Assembly: GCF_022601875.1 (NCBI RefSeq)
Contig: NZ_JAKVIP010000017.1
Span: 1 to 64,000, forward strand
DNA: 64,000 bases
Source: Chryseobacterium sp. SSA4.19
Lineage (GTDB): Bacteria; Bacteroidota; Bacteroidia; Flavobacteriales; Weeksellaceae
Direction: 5' to 3'
The notes beneath the pieces are model-generated. The model searched no databases. It saw only the letters and a program-made list of their open reading frames with translations, and was not told where the DNA came from. This document shows positions 1 to 9,070 of the stretch, piece after piece. Both the position numbers and the translations under genes were made by a program. Position 1 is the first letter of the stretch. Every line of letters begins with the position of its first letter.

Positions 1-36
1 GAAAAATTTTTTGAGCTGTAAGGGCTCAAAATTTTC
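1..36 (-). terminator. Possible terminator downstream of gldG
   Basis: Imperfect inverted repeat (GAGC with a 7-nt loop to GCTC, extended by A/T pairing) just downstream of the gldG stop. On the minus strand it is followed by a T-rich run. It could be the intrinsic terminator of the gldFG transcript, but the stem is weak and the window edge cuts the context. Confidence 0.35.
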
Positions 37-103
37 CAGAATAACTTTTTAACTTACACAGTTAGTGAGACACTACCAAGTTTCTCTTTTTTACATTTAT
101 TTT

Positions 104-1774
104 CTATCCAAATTTCTTCTTCCTCAACCAGAAGAACAATCCTCCCAATAAACCAATAACAGCTAATGGCAGCAGCAAATTAAACCATTGCCAGTAGTTT
201 CTTTCTTCGTTGATCAGGTATCTATCAAGAAGCCTTTCTTCGATATTCCGGTTTCTGAGTTCCATCAAATTACTGTCGTCTAACAGATAATCTAAAGCAT
301 TTTTCAGGAACTGTTCGTTTCCGAAACGCTCCTGCGTAAGGACATCCATTCCCAGAGGAAGCGGTTTCCCGTTTACCACTTTATTTCTGGCAATATCTCC
401 GTCGGCAATCACAATCATTTTATTTTCAGGGCTTGAGGCTTTAAAACCGGGATATGATTTCCGTTCAATTCTTGAAGCATACGCTGAAGTAAATTTCCCT
501 TGTAATGCCACTGCAAAAATCTTAGGCGTGCTCGGCTTTTCAAGCTGTCCCAAGCTGTCGACACTATTGATTTCTTCCAGGCTTACATAATTAGGAACCT
601 GTTTTAAGGATGTTCTTTCACTGGATTCAAAAAGGACATCGGTTTTAATATTTTTTCTTCCTCCCAAAGTATCAATCGAAGTCGGGAACTCGAACTTTAC
701 GGGATTGATATTTTTGGTAATGGGGTTTTCATTTTCAGCAATTCCCAAAGGAAAGTACGGCCATGGCTGTGTAGAATACTGGGCGTTCCCAGCCACTTCA
801 CCGGCTACAAATTTCAATTTGGCAAACTTTTTCACGTCTTTAACCAAAGCAGGATTGATTCTTAATCCGTAGTTAAAAAAGAAGTCCGTGAGGTTCAGGT
901 CAACCGGATACGGCATCAGCTTCTCAGACCTCATTAAAGTATCCATTTCAGCATTTACGGCATCGATCATCCACAGGGTTTTCCCACCGTTCATAATGTA
1001 TTGGTCCAATATCACTTTTTCCTCATCGGTAAACGCTTTTCTCGGCTTTGCAATCACCAGCGCGCTCATCTGCTTCAGCAACGGAACATCGGCTAAGCTC
1101 AATTCTTTTTGATTTTTGGGAATAATCGGTCCGGCATCATAATTTTCCAATGCGAGGTTCATAAACCCCTGGAATTCTCCCGGGCTTAGTTCATCCTGGT
1201 TGACCAGAACGCCTACTTTTTTGAAGTTTTCACTGGTCGCCATCTTCAATTTTGAAATAAAATTGTATTCCAGGTTTTCAATGGATTTATTAAGAAGCTC
1301 GGCGTTATCGGTATAATTCTGTTCTACAACCAACGGAACAGTTACTTTAGTTTTCCCGTTTTTAACTAAAGCATATGGGTAAATTTCAATCTGAGAGGTC
1401 TTTCCGCTTTTGCGGTCATCTAAAACGGATGGATAGATTCCATGGGAAAGCAAAGTATCTTTCGGAATCTTTGTTTTAATGGGATCAATAAATTTAAAAT
1501 CAATATTTGAATTGACCTTCCTGAAATTTTCCAGCATGAATTTCGTTTCGCTCTGAAGCTGCTTGAAATCTGCGGGGAAATCACCTTCCAGATAAACCTC
1601 GACCATGATCGGTTTTTTCACAGATTCCAGTACTTTAATGCTGCTGTCAGACAGCGTATACCTTTTCTCTTTTGTCAGGTCCAGTCTGATTCCTGAAACG
1701 GCCAGGATAATGACCAGCGGCAACAACACAAAAAGTAAAATTCCTAACGGAGATTTGAATTGTATCTTCTTCAT
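104..1774 (-). CDS. gldG: GldG, gliding motility ABC-type auxiliary protein
   Basis: A 556-residue protein with one N-terminal membrane helix (about residues 10-28), a large periplasmic domain and a C-terminal helix (about 530-550) ending in a basic tail. This is the arrangement of GldG, the DUF4350/ABC_transp_aux-type partner of permease GldF. In Flavobacterium, GldA-GldF-GldG is thought to form an ABC transporter linked to gliding. The phrase LTKEKRYTLSDSS after the first helix is characteristic. It lies 4 nt downstream of gldF, so the two are almost certainly one operon. No ATPase gldA is adjacent, which is usual in this group. Confidence 0.92.
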   Translation of the reverse strand: MKKIQFKSPLGILLFVLLPLVIILAVSGIRLDLTKEKRYTLSDSSIKVLESVKKPIMVEVYLEGDFPADFKQLQSETKFMLENFRKVNSNIDFKFIDPIKTKIPKDTLLSHGIYPSVLDDRKSGKTSQIEIYPYALVKNGKTKVTVPLVVEQNYTDNAELLNKSIENLEYNFISKLKMATSENFKKVGVLVNQDELSPGEFQGFMNLALENYDAGPIIPKNQKELSLADVPLLKQMSALVIAKPRKAFTDEEKVILDQYIMNGGKTLWMIDAVNAEMDTLMRSEKLMPYPVDLNLTDFFFNYGLRINPALVKDVKKFAKLKFVAGEVAGNAQYSTQPWPYFPLGIAENENPITKNINPVKFEFPTSIDTLGGRKNIKTDVLFESSERTSLKQVPNYVSLEEINSVDSLGQLEKPSTPKIFAVALQGKFTSAYASRIERKSYPGFKASSPENKMIVIADGDIARNKVVNGKPLPLGMDVLTQERFGNEQFLKNALDYLLDDSNLMELRNRNIEERLLDRYLINEERNYWQWFNLLLPLAVIGLLGGLFFWLRKKKFG

Positions 1775-1778
1775 GCTT

Positions 1779-2507
1779 TTACTTCTTTTTATTAATAAAA
1801 TGATTGGACAATACTAAAGTAACACCGATGATTAAAACAAAATAGGCCACGTCTTTAAAATCAATCAACCCTCTTGTAAACCCTAAGAAATGCTGATAAA
1901 AGCCTATATTCTGCAAAATAAAATCCGCACTGCCCAAAAGTTTGTAGCTCGCCAACTGCTCAATTCCGAAATACATGATAAAACACATGAATACCCCGAG
2001 CATATATGCCATAATCTGATTCTGGGAAACCGATGATGCCAAAATTCCGACACCTGAGAAAGCAGCGATCAGAATAATCAGTCCGATATAACTCCCAAAC
2101 GTCATTCCTAAATCAATATTCCCGGCGGGAACACCCAATACATACACTGTATAAAGATAAATTAACGAAGGAATCAGGCATAAAATCCCCACAATCCATA
2201 CAGACAGGAATTTCCCCAATACCAGATCCGATATTTTTAACGGTTGTGAAAACAGCCAGTTTAAGGTTCCGGTATGCTGCTCTTCGGCAAAAGTTTTCAT
2301 CGAAAGTGCAGGAATGATGAACATTAAAAACCAAGGAACCAACACAAAATAGCTTTGTAAGGATGCGATCCCGATCTCAAAAATATTGGAATCGTTGTCG
2401 AAAAAAAACAGAAACAGCGTTGCGATCAGGCTGAAAGCGGCAATGATCAGCCATGCACTCCAGTTCCCGAAGTAGCTCCAAAGTTCTTTTTTTAAAATTG
2501 CAAACAT
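1779..2507 (-). CDS. gldF: GldF, ABC transporter permease for gliding motility
   Basis: A 242-residue inner-membrane protein with six predicted membrane segments and the ABC-2 permease signature around EEQHTGTLNWLFSQPL (about residues 75-90). This matches the GldF family that pairs with GldG. The N-terminus MFAILKKELWSYFGNW places the start correctly. The gene lies directly upstream of gldG with a 4-nt gap. Presence of gldFG together with type IX-secreted proteins elsewhere in the window suggests the strain has the gliding/T9SS toolkit, though motility cannot be shown from this. Confidence 0.92.
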   Translation of the reverse strand: MFAILKKELWSYFGNWSAWLIIAAFSLIATLFLFFFDNDSNIFEIGIASLQSYFVLVPWFLMFIIPALSMKTFAEEQHTGTLNWLFSQPLKISDLVLGKFLSVWIVGILCLIPSLIYLYTVYVLGVPAGNIDLGMTFGSYIGLIILIAAFSGVGILASSVSQNQIMAYMLGVFMCFIMYFGIEQLASYKLLGSADFILQNIGFYQHFLGFTRGLIDFKDVAYFVLIIGVTLVLSNHFINKKK

Positions 2508-2515
2508 GTTTTTTA

Positions 2516-2602
2516 GTTATGAGTTGTGTAGTATGAGTCATGAGCTTAAAGTGGTGTATTAAACATTCAAAAATGGTTAACTTATCACTTATCATCCATA
2601 AC
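2516..2602. repeat. Two opposed arrays of degenerate 7-bp repeats
   Basis: Between hemJ and gldF, positions 2516-2550 read as heptads GTTATGA, GTTGTGT, AGTATGA, GTCATGA, GCTTAAA. Positions 2575-2602 on the minus strand read GTTATGG, ATGATAA, GTGATAA, GTTAACC. Because 7 is not a multiple of 3, such arrays place stop codons in every frame. Similar heptads occur at about 60831 and 62933, and a purer version at 17109. Confidence 0.6.
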
Positions 2603-2610
2603 CTATAATT

Positions 2611-3156
2611 CTATTTTCTTTTTTTATTAACCAGCTTTACCGTCATCATAATTAGAAATACCAGAACAAAAAATCCGGTAATGAGCTGCCACCAGTATTC
2701 AATGACCATCGATTTTAAAATCACGGTAAATACGACAAGAAATAAAATGAAAGTCGCGATTTCGTTGGCCTGCCTTAATTTAATATTAGCAGTTTCAAGG
2801 GTATTTCCGTTCAGTGCTTTTAACTGCCTTACTTTTTTCCAGCACCAGTAATGGTAGGCAGCCAGACCGATGAGGAAAGTCAGCTTTAAATGGAACCATG
2901 GCGTTTTCATTAATCCCGCATTCAGGAAAATCAGCATAATTCCGCATACTGCCATAATAATTCCGGCAGGCACAGTGATGATGTTCCAAAGCCTTCCCGC
3001 CATGAAAATATACTGTTCCCTTAAAATTTTCTTTTTTTCTTCTGCAAAGCCATCCGTATCTTTATAGTACACGAATATTCTAACGAGATAAAAAATTCCC
3101 GCAAAATAACTGACCATAAAAATAATGTGAAGTGCTTTTATTATTGTGTAAAGCAT
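2611..3156 (-). CDS. hemJ: HemJ-like protoporphyrinogen IX oxidase (CopD/UPF0093 family)
   Basis: A 181-residue protein with four hydrophobic segments. The N-terminal helix MLYTIIKALHIIFMVSYFAG carries the His and neighbouring residues typical of the HemJ/UPF0093 family, followed by YLVRIFVY. A second conserved block (PWFHLKLTFLIGLAAYHYW) also fits. HemJ oxidises protoporphyrinogen IX to protoporphyrin IX in haem synthesis in the inner membrane. Divergent CopD-like proteins share the fold, so the exact activity is inferred. It ends 104 nt upstream of gldF and follows a small lipoprotein gene 5 nt upstream. Confidence 0.8.
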   Translation of the reverse strand: MLYTIIKALHIIFMVSYFAGIFYLVRIFVYYKDTDGFAEEKKKILREQYIFMAGRLWNIITVPAGIIMAVCGIMLIFLNAGLMKTPWFHLKLTFLIGLAAYHYWCWKKVRQLKALNGNTLETANIKLRQANEIATFILFLVVFTVILKSMVIEYWWQLITGFFVLVFLIMMTVKLVNKKRK

Positions 3157-3161
3157 TTTAC

Positions 3162-3599
3162 CTATTTTTTGAAAGAAATACTGTCGGTCTTATTACCGTT
3201 AGAATATTTCTTAATGTATAAAAGTTCCCCCCTGTCATTATAAAATTTCCAGTCGCCGAAATAAAACCAATGGCGTTCATTTTCCGAAATTTCAAGTTTA
3301 CTCTGACCTTTTTCCATAATTTTTCCATTGGGAAAATATCTTTTGGTTTTTGTAATATCCCTTCTGATTTTATCCTTCTGGAAAAGTTTATCATCTGAAA
3401 ATATCTTCCAGACCCCAATTTTCTCTCCTTTTTTATATTTTCCGGTGGCAATCAGGACACCGTCATTTGAGGAGTATTCTTCTCTCCATTTTCCGTTTCT
3501 TTTATTCGTGTTGTGATCATCTTTTACATATTGATTGAGTTTAGTTTTACATGAAACCAAAAACACACAGCACAGTAAAAACAATAATCTTATTTTCAT
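3162..3599 (-). CDS. Small lipoprotein with YwqK/MORN-like repeats
   Basis: A 145-residue protein with a lipoprotein signal (LLFLLCCVFLVSC, lipid-modified Cys about residue 17). Behind it are repeating G-x-W-x-x-Y/F motifs such as RNGKWREEYS, KIGVWKIFS and YFGDWKFYN, which resemble MORN or YwqK-family repeats. The function is unknown; the toxin-antitoxin label sometimes given to this family has no support here because no partner toxin is adjacent. It is 5 nt from hemJ and 3 nt from the next upstream gene, so it is probably cotranscribed with both. Confidence 0.7.
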   Translation of the reverse strand: MKIRLLFLLCCVFLVSCKTKLNQYVKDDHNTNKRNGKWREEYSSNDGVLIATGKYKKGEKIGVWKIFSDDKLFQKDKIRRDITKTKRYFPNGKIMEKGQSKLEISENERHWFYFGDWKFYNDRGELLYIKKYSNGNKTDSISFKK

Positions 3600-3602
3600 A
3601 CC

Positions 3603-4130
3603 TTATTGTACAACCGTAACATTAGATGTATCCGGTTTTAAACGAATCTTTTTTGCGCCTAAATTGGTATAATATTTTTCAAGTTTGTTTAAGTGATCCT
3701 CACTTGTTTCCTTACCTTTTATATTATAGCCGTAGTCGCTCCAGATACGGATACAAAATAAATCTTTAACCAAAATCCTATAATTGTCCTGTTCAAAATT
3801 CTTGGCAAGGTAATGATCCAGATCTTTTTTCGTATTAAACTGATAAACATAAACACCTCCGTCGTTCAAATCATCTTTGGGATCATCATAAGGAAAAAAG
3901 TAGATTTTTTTTACTTTAGAAGCCATTTCTTTACCTGCAACTTTAGAAATAATATCAGGGTTATCCGTTACAAAAGGAACCTGTGTAATCCCGGCAGATT
4001 TCATTTCTTTATTTATTTTAACAGGTTGCATGCCTTGCAGTTCCACATTTTTAAGATCAAAATCCATAATATTTTGTGCAAAAAAGTTTTGGAAGCAGAT
4101 AAAACCTATAATCAAAAATATTTTTTTCAT
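3603..4130 (-). CDS. Exported protein of unknown function
   Basis: A 175-residue protein with a clear signal peptide (MKKIFLIIGFICFQNFFAQ, cleavage after AQ, a very common flavobacterial pattern). The mature part is mixed alpha/beta with no motif I recognise. It lies 3 nt upstream of the small lipoprotein gene and 11 nt downstream of the kbl stop, in the same direction, suggesting a loose operon. I would call it a hypothetical periplasmic protein. Confidence 0.65.
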   Translation of the reverse strand: MKKIFLIIGFICFQNFFAQNIMDFDLKNVELQGMQPVKINKEMKSAGITQVPFVTDNPDIISKVAGKEMASKVKKIYFFPYDDPKDDLNDGGVYVYQFNTKKDLDHYLAKNFEQDNYRILVKDLFCIRIWSDYGYNIKGKETSEDHLNKLEKYYTNLGAKKIRLKPDTSNVTVVQ

Positions 4131-4141
4131 ACGGATGTATT

Positions 4142-5338
4142 CTAAGAAATCACATTCAGTTCCTTTCCTACTTTTTCAAAAGCAGCAATCGCCTTGTCCA
4201 GATGTTCTCTGGTATGAGCTGCAGAAAGCTGCACCCTGATTCTTGCTTTTCCTTTCGGTACGACCGGGTAGAAGAATCCGATCACGTAAATTCCCTCATC
4301 CATCAACTTTTCCGCCATTTTCTGAGCCAAAGGCGCATCGTAAAGCATAACAGGAACAATGGCAGCATCGCCATCCGGAATATCAAAACCTCTGTCTTTC
4401 ATTTCCGTTCTGAAATATTCTGCATTTTCCATCACCTGGTCACGAAGCGAAGTGTCTTCAGAAATCATATCTAAAACTTTCAACGCAGCCCCTACAATTC
4501 CGGGAGCCAGTGAATTGGAAAACAAATACGGACGTGACCGCTGTCTCAGCATATCGATGATCTCTTTTTTACCGGAAGTAAATCCGCCGAGTGCACCGCC
4601 TAATGCTTTGCCTAAGGTGGATGTAATGATATCCACTCTTCCCATTACTTCATTGGCTTCGTGGGTCCCACGGCCCGTTTTTCCAATAAATCCGGTAGCA
4701 TGGGAGTCATCAACCATTACCAAAGCATCATATTTATCTGCCAGATCGCATACTCCTTTTAAGTCCGCAACAATTCCATCCATAGAGAAAACCCCGTCCG
4801 TAACGATAATTTTAAAACGGTGATTTTTTTCAGAAGCCGCAATCAACTGGGCCTCCAGATCTTCCATATTGTTGTTTTTGTAACGGTATCTTGCCGCTTT
4901 ACAAAGACGTACCCCATCAATGATGGAAGCATGGTTCAGCTCATCAGAAATAATAGCATCTTCATCGGTAAACAAAGGTTCGAAAACACCTCCGTTAGCA
5001 TCGAAGCATGCCGCATACAAAATAGTATCTTCCAGTCCTAAGAATTCAGCAATTTTCTGTTCGAGCTGTTTATGAATATCCTGAGTTCCACAGATAAAAC
5101 GAACGGATGACATCCCGTAACCATGAGATTCAATCATATCCTGTGAAGCTTTCATCACTTCAGGATGGTTGGATAGTCCCAGATAATTGTTGGCACAGAA
5201 GTTCAGCAGCTTTTTTCCGTTGGCTTCTATTTCCGCGCTCTGCTGAGACGTGATGATCCTTTCTTTTTTATAGAGACCTTCGTTTTCAATATTTTGCAGT
5301 TCGTTCTGTAGGTTTTCAAGATACTTTGTAGAGATCAT
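4142..5338 (-). CDS. kbl: Glycine C-acetyltransferase (2-amino-3-ketobutyrate CoA ligase)
   Basis: A 398-residue PLP-dependent enzyme of the alpha-oxoamine synthase family, the usual length for Kbl. It cleaves 2-amino-3-oxobutyrate with CoA to glycine and acetyl-CoA in threonine breakdown. The Schiff-base lysine is K244 in [10 protein letters not shown], with the glycine-rich segment after it. DDSHATGF (about 210-217) holds the PLP-binding Asp and His, and [14 protein letters not shown] is near the N-terminus. No threonine dehydrogenase gene lies next to it. Related 8-amino-7-oxononanoate synthases share the fold, but the overall match favours Kbl. Confidence 0.93.
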   Translation of the reverse strand: MISTKYLENLQNELQNIENEGLYKKERIITSQQSAEIEANGKKLLNFCANNYLGLSNHPEVMKASQDMIESHGYGMSSVRFICGTQDIHKQLEQKIAEFLGLEDTILYAACFDANGGVFEPLFTDEDAIISDELNHASIIDGVRLCKAARYRYKNNNMEDLEAQLIAASEKNHRFKIIVTDGVFSMDGIVADLKGVCDLADKYDALVMVDDSHATGFIGKTGRGTHEANEVMGRVDIITSTLGKALGGALGGFTSGKKEIIDMLRQRSRPYLFSNSLAPGIVGAALKVLDMISEDTSLRDQVMENAEYFRTEMKDRGFDIPDGDAAIVPVMLYDAPLAQKMAEKLMDEGIYVIGFFYPVVPKGKARIRVQLSAAHTREHLDKAIAAFEKVGKELNVIS

Positions 5339-5374
5339 TTTCTGATAATTTTTATGATTGCTAATTTAATAAAA

Positions 5375-5404
5375 AAAGCCGTTTCCCACTTATGAAACGG
5401 CTTT
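5375..5404 (-). terminator. Intrinsic terminator of the M1 peptidase gene
   Basis: An 11-bp perfect stem (AAAGCCGTTTC / GAAACGGCTTT) with an 8-nt loop, followed on the minus strand by a run of T. It lies 25 nt after the M1 peptidase stop and separates that gene from kbl. Confidence 0.85.
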
Positions 5405-5428
5405 GTTATTTACGGATCGTAATTTTTG

Positions 5429-7354
5429 TTACTTTTTAATAAATTTAATGTTCTTGTCCTTTATTTTAAAAACATACATTCCCGGAACCAGTTCTGAAAT
5501 ATTGATCGGTCTTTCAGGCTGAAAAGTCCCTTTTTTCACCAACTTTCCGTCGGTAAAATAAATGGTAAAATCTTCAGGCTTATTAATTCCTTTAAGGTAC
5601 AATTCATTTTTTGCAGGGTTCGGATACAGTGCAAAAGTTTCTTTACCTACTTCCGATGCACTTAGCGTATTATCCATTGCTACTGTAGAATTCCGTTCCA
5701 GAATCTGATATTCATAATTAAATTCCACACTTGCCACCGGAAAAGTCACCGACTCTACAAAATATTGATTGTTGACGGTGTTATTTAAAGCAAAATAAGC
5801 AACCTGCCCTCCTGTTCCATTCACTTTTATTGGTAACGGCATTTCAAAGAAGCTGACTGAAGGATCACTCTGCGTCTGGGAAGCCCTGAACGTTAAAGTA
5901 TTCCCGGTCTGTTTCCATCGGATATCGTATTCAGGATATCCTTCACCATAAATCCAGTCATTAAAAAATCCTGTAAAATCCTGTCCTGTGGATTGTAATA
6001 ATGACGCATTGAAATCCTGTGTTTTTACATAATTATAGGCAAGGGCAGGTCTCGAATGATATTGTTGAAGGGCCTGGTAAAAAGTCGTATCCCCTAAAAT
6101 CCATTTCAGTATTCTCAGTACATATGCTCCTTTCGAGTATGACAGCCTCCCATTAAAAATAGCTCCGGTATTTACCAGATCCGAATCTGCCACATACACG
6201 CTTCCTTCAGGTGATCCCGTAATATAATTTTTTTGAATTAAAAGATAATTTAAAAATTCACTATTGGACATTAACAGTTTTTCATTGGCCAGATGTTCAC
6301 CGAAAGTTGCAAAACCTTCATTCAGCCAGATATCATTCCAGGCTCCGCAGGTTACTTTGTCACCGAACCATTGGTGCGCAAGTTCGTGGGCAATCAGACC
6401 TCTTCCCCAGGATCCCATTGAGGTCATCGTCTGGTGTTCCATTCCGCCTCCGGCCTGGAATTCCATATGCCCGTACTTTTCATTACGGAAAGGATAAGGC
6501 CCGAAATAGGTTTCAAAAGTATTCATAATCGTTTTGGTCCACTCAATATTGCTCATACTGGTTGAATTTGCCGCTGTTGAAGGAAACACATAGTTGACAA
6601 ACGGGAAAGGAGGATTTCCTATCGTATCGTTAAGCTTTACAAAATCGGTAATTGAAAGAGCAATAAGATAAGCAGCTGTTGGATACTGTGTTCTCCAGAA
6701 CGTACGTTTCTGGCTTCCCGGAAGAATGGTTTCGGACATCAGTTTACCATTTGAAGCAACGTTATATTGAGAAGGGGTGGTAACCTTTATATCAACTCTT
6801 TCAATTTTATCGTTAAGACTTTGTTTGGTCGGAAACCAGTCCTGTGCACCGTAAGGTTCATTTAAAGTTGATAAAACTGCGGTTGCACCCTGCGTTCCGT
6901 TGAAAAAAGAATTGTTTCCCGTTGGTGGAACTCCCGAATACGTTATCGTTAAAGAATCCAAAACATTGGCAGCAAGTGCAGATTGAAAATTTATCTTAAG
7001 TTCTTTAGTCCCCATAATTTGCTGAAAAGCAAGTGTATTTCCATGATACTGGACCTGAAAAACACTCATTTGACTATCTAAATCAAAATAAATACTGCTC
7101 ATACTTTGATTAGGTTTAAAATGAGAAGTAACAGATCCGGCAATACTTCTTACCGAAGGATCTATGGTAACATCAAGCCTTTGATACTGAAGGTCATAGT
7201 TGAGTGTATTCGGATTGGTATTTCCCGCTGACATTTTATGGGCAAAAGATTTCATTTCCTTTGCAATTAATCCTTTATTTTCAATATTATCATTCTGAGC
7301 GTAGAACTGCTGAAAAGCAAACAGACTCAAAAGCAAAAAGTAAATTTTTTTCAT
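5429..7354 (-). CDS. Secreted M1-family metallopeptidase with T9SS sorting tail
   Basis: A 641-residue protein: signal peptide (cleavage after FYAQ), an M1 N-terminal beta-domain, then the gluzincin catalytic domain. The zinc motif is HELAH at residues 323-327 with the downstream ligand in NEGFATFGEH, and GGGMEHQTM stands in for the GAMEN substrate motif. The last 70 residues (from about TFALYPNPAKNE) form a type A C-terminal T9SS domain ending in a Lys-rich strand, so the enzyme is predicted to leave the cell or be anchored to its surface. It probably acts as an aminopeptidase on extracellular peptides. It has its own terminator. Confidence 0.93.
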   Translation of the reverse strand: MKKIYFLLLSLFAFQQFYAQNDNIENKGLIAKEMKSFAHKMSAGNTNPNTLNYDLQYQRLDVTIDPSVRSIAGSVTSHFKPNQSMSSIYFDLDSQMSVFQVQYHGNTLAFQQIMGTKELKINFQSALAANVLDSLTITYSGVPPTGNNSFFNGTQGATAVLSTLNEPYGAQDWFPTKQSLNDKIERVDIKVTTPSQYNVASNGKLMSETILPGSQKRTFWRTQYPTAAYLIALSITDFVKLNDTIGNPPFPFVNYVFPSTAANSTSMSNIEWTKTIMNTFETYFGPYPFRNEKYGHMEFQAGGGMEHQTMTSMGSWGRGLIAHELAHQWFGDKVTCGAWNDIWLNEGFATFGEHLANEKLLMSNSEFLNYLLIQKNYITGSPEGSVYVADSDLVNTGAIFNGRLSYSKGAYVLRILKWILGDTTFYQALQQYHSRPALAYNYVKTQDFNASLLQSTGQDFTGFFNDWIYGEGYPEYDIRWKQTGNTLTFRASQTQSDPSVSFFEMPLPIKVNGTGGQVAYFALNNTVNNQYFVESVTFPVASVEFNYEYQILERNSTVAMDNTLSASEVGKETFALYPNPAKNELYLKGINKPEDFTIYFTDGKLVKKGTFQPERPINISELVPGMYVFKIKDKNIKFIKK

Positions 7355-7370
7355 GCTTAATTATATGTAT

Positions 7371-7378
7371 CAAAGATA
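7371..7378 (-). promoter_or_regulatory. -7 box (TATCTTTG) of the M1 peptidase gene
   Basis: On the minus strand TATCTTTG matches the flavobacterial TAnnTTTG -7 element and ends 16 nt before the ATG at 7354. I do not find a TTG at the expected -33 distance, so it is only a partial promoter match. Confidence 0.5.
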
Positions 7379-7436
7379 TAAAAAACCTTCTAATCATTGA
7401 TTAAAAGGCTTTTATATTAATTATTTTTTAATTTTT

Positions 7437-8921
7437 CTAAAGATCGAGTGCAGGCTCGAGAATTTTCTCCATTCTTTTCTTCACCATATCCACTGATCCT
7501 GCATAATTGTTCACCATTAAAGAAAATACCAAAGTCTTTCCTGAATTCGTCTTCATGTATCCAGCGAGCGTTTTTACCTTGTTTAATGTTCCCGTTTTGG
7601 CAAAAACCTGTCCGTTTCCTGTCCCGATGAACATTCTCTTCAATGTCCCAGACTGTCCTCCTACCGGTAATGAGCTGAAATAAGTTTTGTAATATTTTTC
7701 TTCCATGAGAGCAGTCAAAAACTTAGCCTGTGCAATCGGAGTTACATTATTGCTTCTTGATAATCCGCTTCCGTCGATATAATTTAAACCGATCATATCA
7801 AAACCTTCATTTTTAAGATGCTCCGTCACTACTTTTCTGCCGGATTCCGTAGTCTGGTCTCCCAAACGCTGAAAACCTACTGTTTTTAACAGGGCTTCTG
7901 CCAGACCGTTGTCACTGTGCTGATTGGTATAGTATATAATATCACTCAGGGTCGGAGATTTATATACCGAAACCAGTTTTCTATTTTCCGGATTGCCATC
8001 TGCCATCTTCGGTGTAACCTTTCCTGTCACTCCGATTCCGCTTTTTACCAATGCTGATCTGAAAGAATTCGCAAGATAAGCAGGAGCGTCCGGCAGCTTG
8101 GTCGTTAAAGTTCCGTTCCCTTCATATACATCAGCATATACCATCTGTTTATTGTATGGAGAAACATAGAAGAACTTCTTGTCTGCGGAGAAATTGTTAG
8201 TCTTCTTTACGATCAGCTTTTCATTGGCCGGATTGATTTCACGGGTAGTTCCTGCAGGTAAATAGTAATTATTGTTTTCTAACCATACAACATTTTCCGG
8301 AAGCATCGAAATATTGCCTTTGAAAAGCGCTGTCTGAATAATGATATCACCATTTACTTTTTTGATGCCCTCACGGGAAAGTCCGTCTTTGAAATCCGAA
8401 ACAATATTACTGTAAGACCAGGCTCCTGCCTTATTGGTTCCCAAAGAAGGATCTCCACTTCCTACAATGTAAAGGTTTCCGTTCAACACTCCATTTTCAT
8501 CAATAATTCCCGAGTATTCCAATTGGGTATTCCACCGGTAATTTTCACCCAGCAGACTCATTGCCGTCTCTGTGGTTAATAATTTTGTAGTAGAAGCCGG
8601 AACCAAAGGAGTATTTTCATTATACGAAGAGATCACCTTCTTCGTTTTCGGATCGTACACTACGAATCCCCAGGATGCGTTTTTCAGCACCGGATCGGTC
8701 ATCATCGTGTTTACATTAATGTCTACAAGTTCTTTAGGCGACAAAATAGCTTTCTCCACCATTGCCGTAATGGGAGAAGGCAGATTTAAGCTGCTTTTCT
8801 GATTGTCATAAGCCTGAGAATATAGAACTGTAGAAACAGTAGACTGAGCAAGGATAAAACCTGAAGCCAGCACCGCAACACCTGAAATATACTTTCTGAA
8901 ATTTACCATCAATTTTTTCAT
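7437..8921 (-). CDS. dacB: D-alanyl-D-alanine carboxypeptidase/endopeptidase, PBP4 type (peptidase S13)
   Basis: A 494-residue class C penicillin-binding protein. The three active-site motifs are present in order: STTK at residues 110-113 (nucleophile S110), SRSNN in the SxN position, and FAKTGTLNK near the C-terminus. The N-terminus carries a signal segment (GVAVLASGFILAQ). PBP4 trims or cleaves peptidoglycan cross-links in the periplasm. The length and the long insert between SxxK and SxN fit the S13 family. It is a single gene, transcribed away from priA's 3' end. Confidence 0.93.
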   Translation of the reverse strand: MKKLMVNFRKYISGVAVLASGFILAQSTVSTVLYSQAYDNQKSSLNLPSPITAMVEKAILSPKELVDINVNTMMTDPVLKNASWGFVVYDPKTKKVISSYNENTPLVPASTTKLLTTETAMSLLGENYRWNTQLEYSGIIDENGVLNGNLYIVGSGDPSLGTNKAGAWSYSNIVSDFKDGLSREGIKKVNGDIIIQTALFKGNISMLPENVVWLENNNYYLPAGTTREINPANEKLIVKKTNNFSADKKFFYVSPYNKQMVYADVYEGNGTLTTKLPDAPAYLANSFRSALVKSGIGVTGKVTPKMADGNPENRKLVSVYKSPTLSDIIYYTNQHSDNGLAEALLKTVGFQRLGDQTTESGRKVVTEHLKNEGFDMIGLNYIDGSGLSRSNNVTPIAQAKFLTALMEEKYYKTYFSSLPVGGQSGTLKRMFIGTGNGQVFAKTGTLNKVKTLAGYMKTNSGKTLVFSLMVNNYAGSVDMVKKRMEKILEPALDL

Positions 8922-8977
8922 TTTCTTATAGTTTGGATCAGCTAAAAATCAATTGGTTAAAATTGGTTATTGCATCC

Positions 8978-8985
8978 CAAACATA
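8978..8985 (-). promoter_or_regulatory. -7 box (TATGTTTG) upstream of dacB
   Basis: TATGTTTG on the minus strand fits the TAnnTTTG consensus and lies 56 nt upstream of the dacB ATG. No well-spaced TTG was found, so this is a partial match. Confidence 0.4.
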
Positions 8986-9070
8986 TAATCAACGGTCAAA
9001 TGTAGAAAATATTGCTGAAGAGAGGTTCGCACTAGTCTTATAAAATCTCCATAAAGTTTGTTAAAAAACG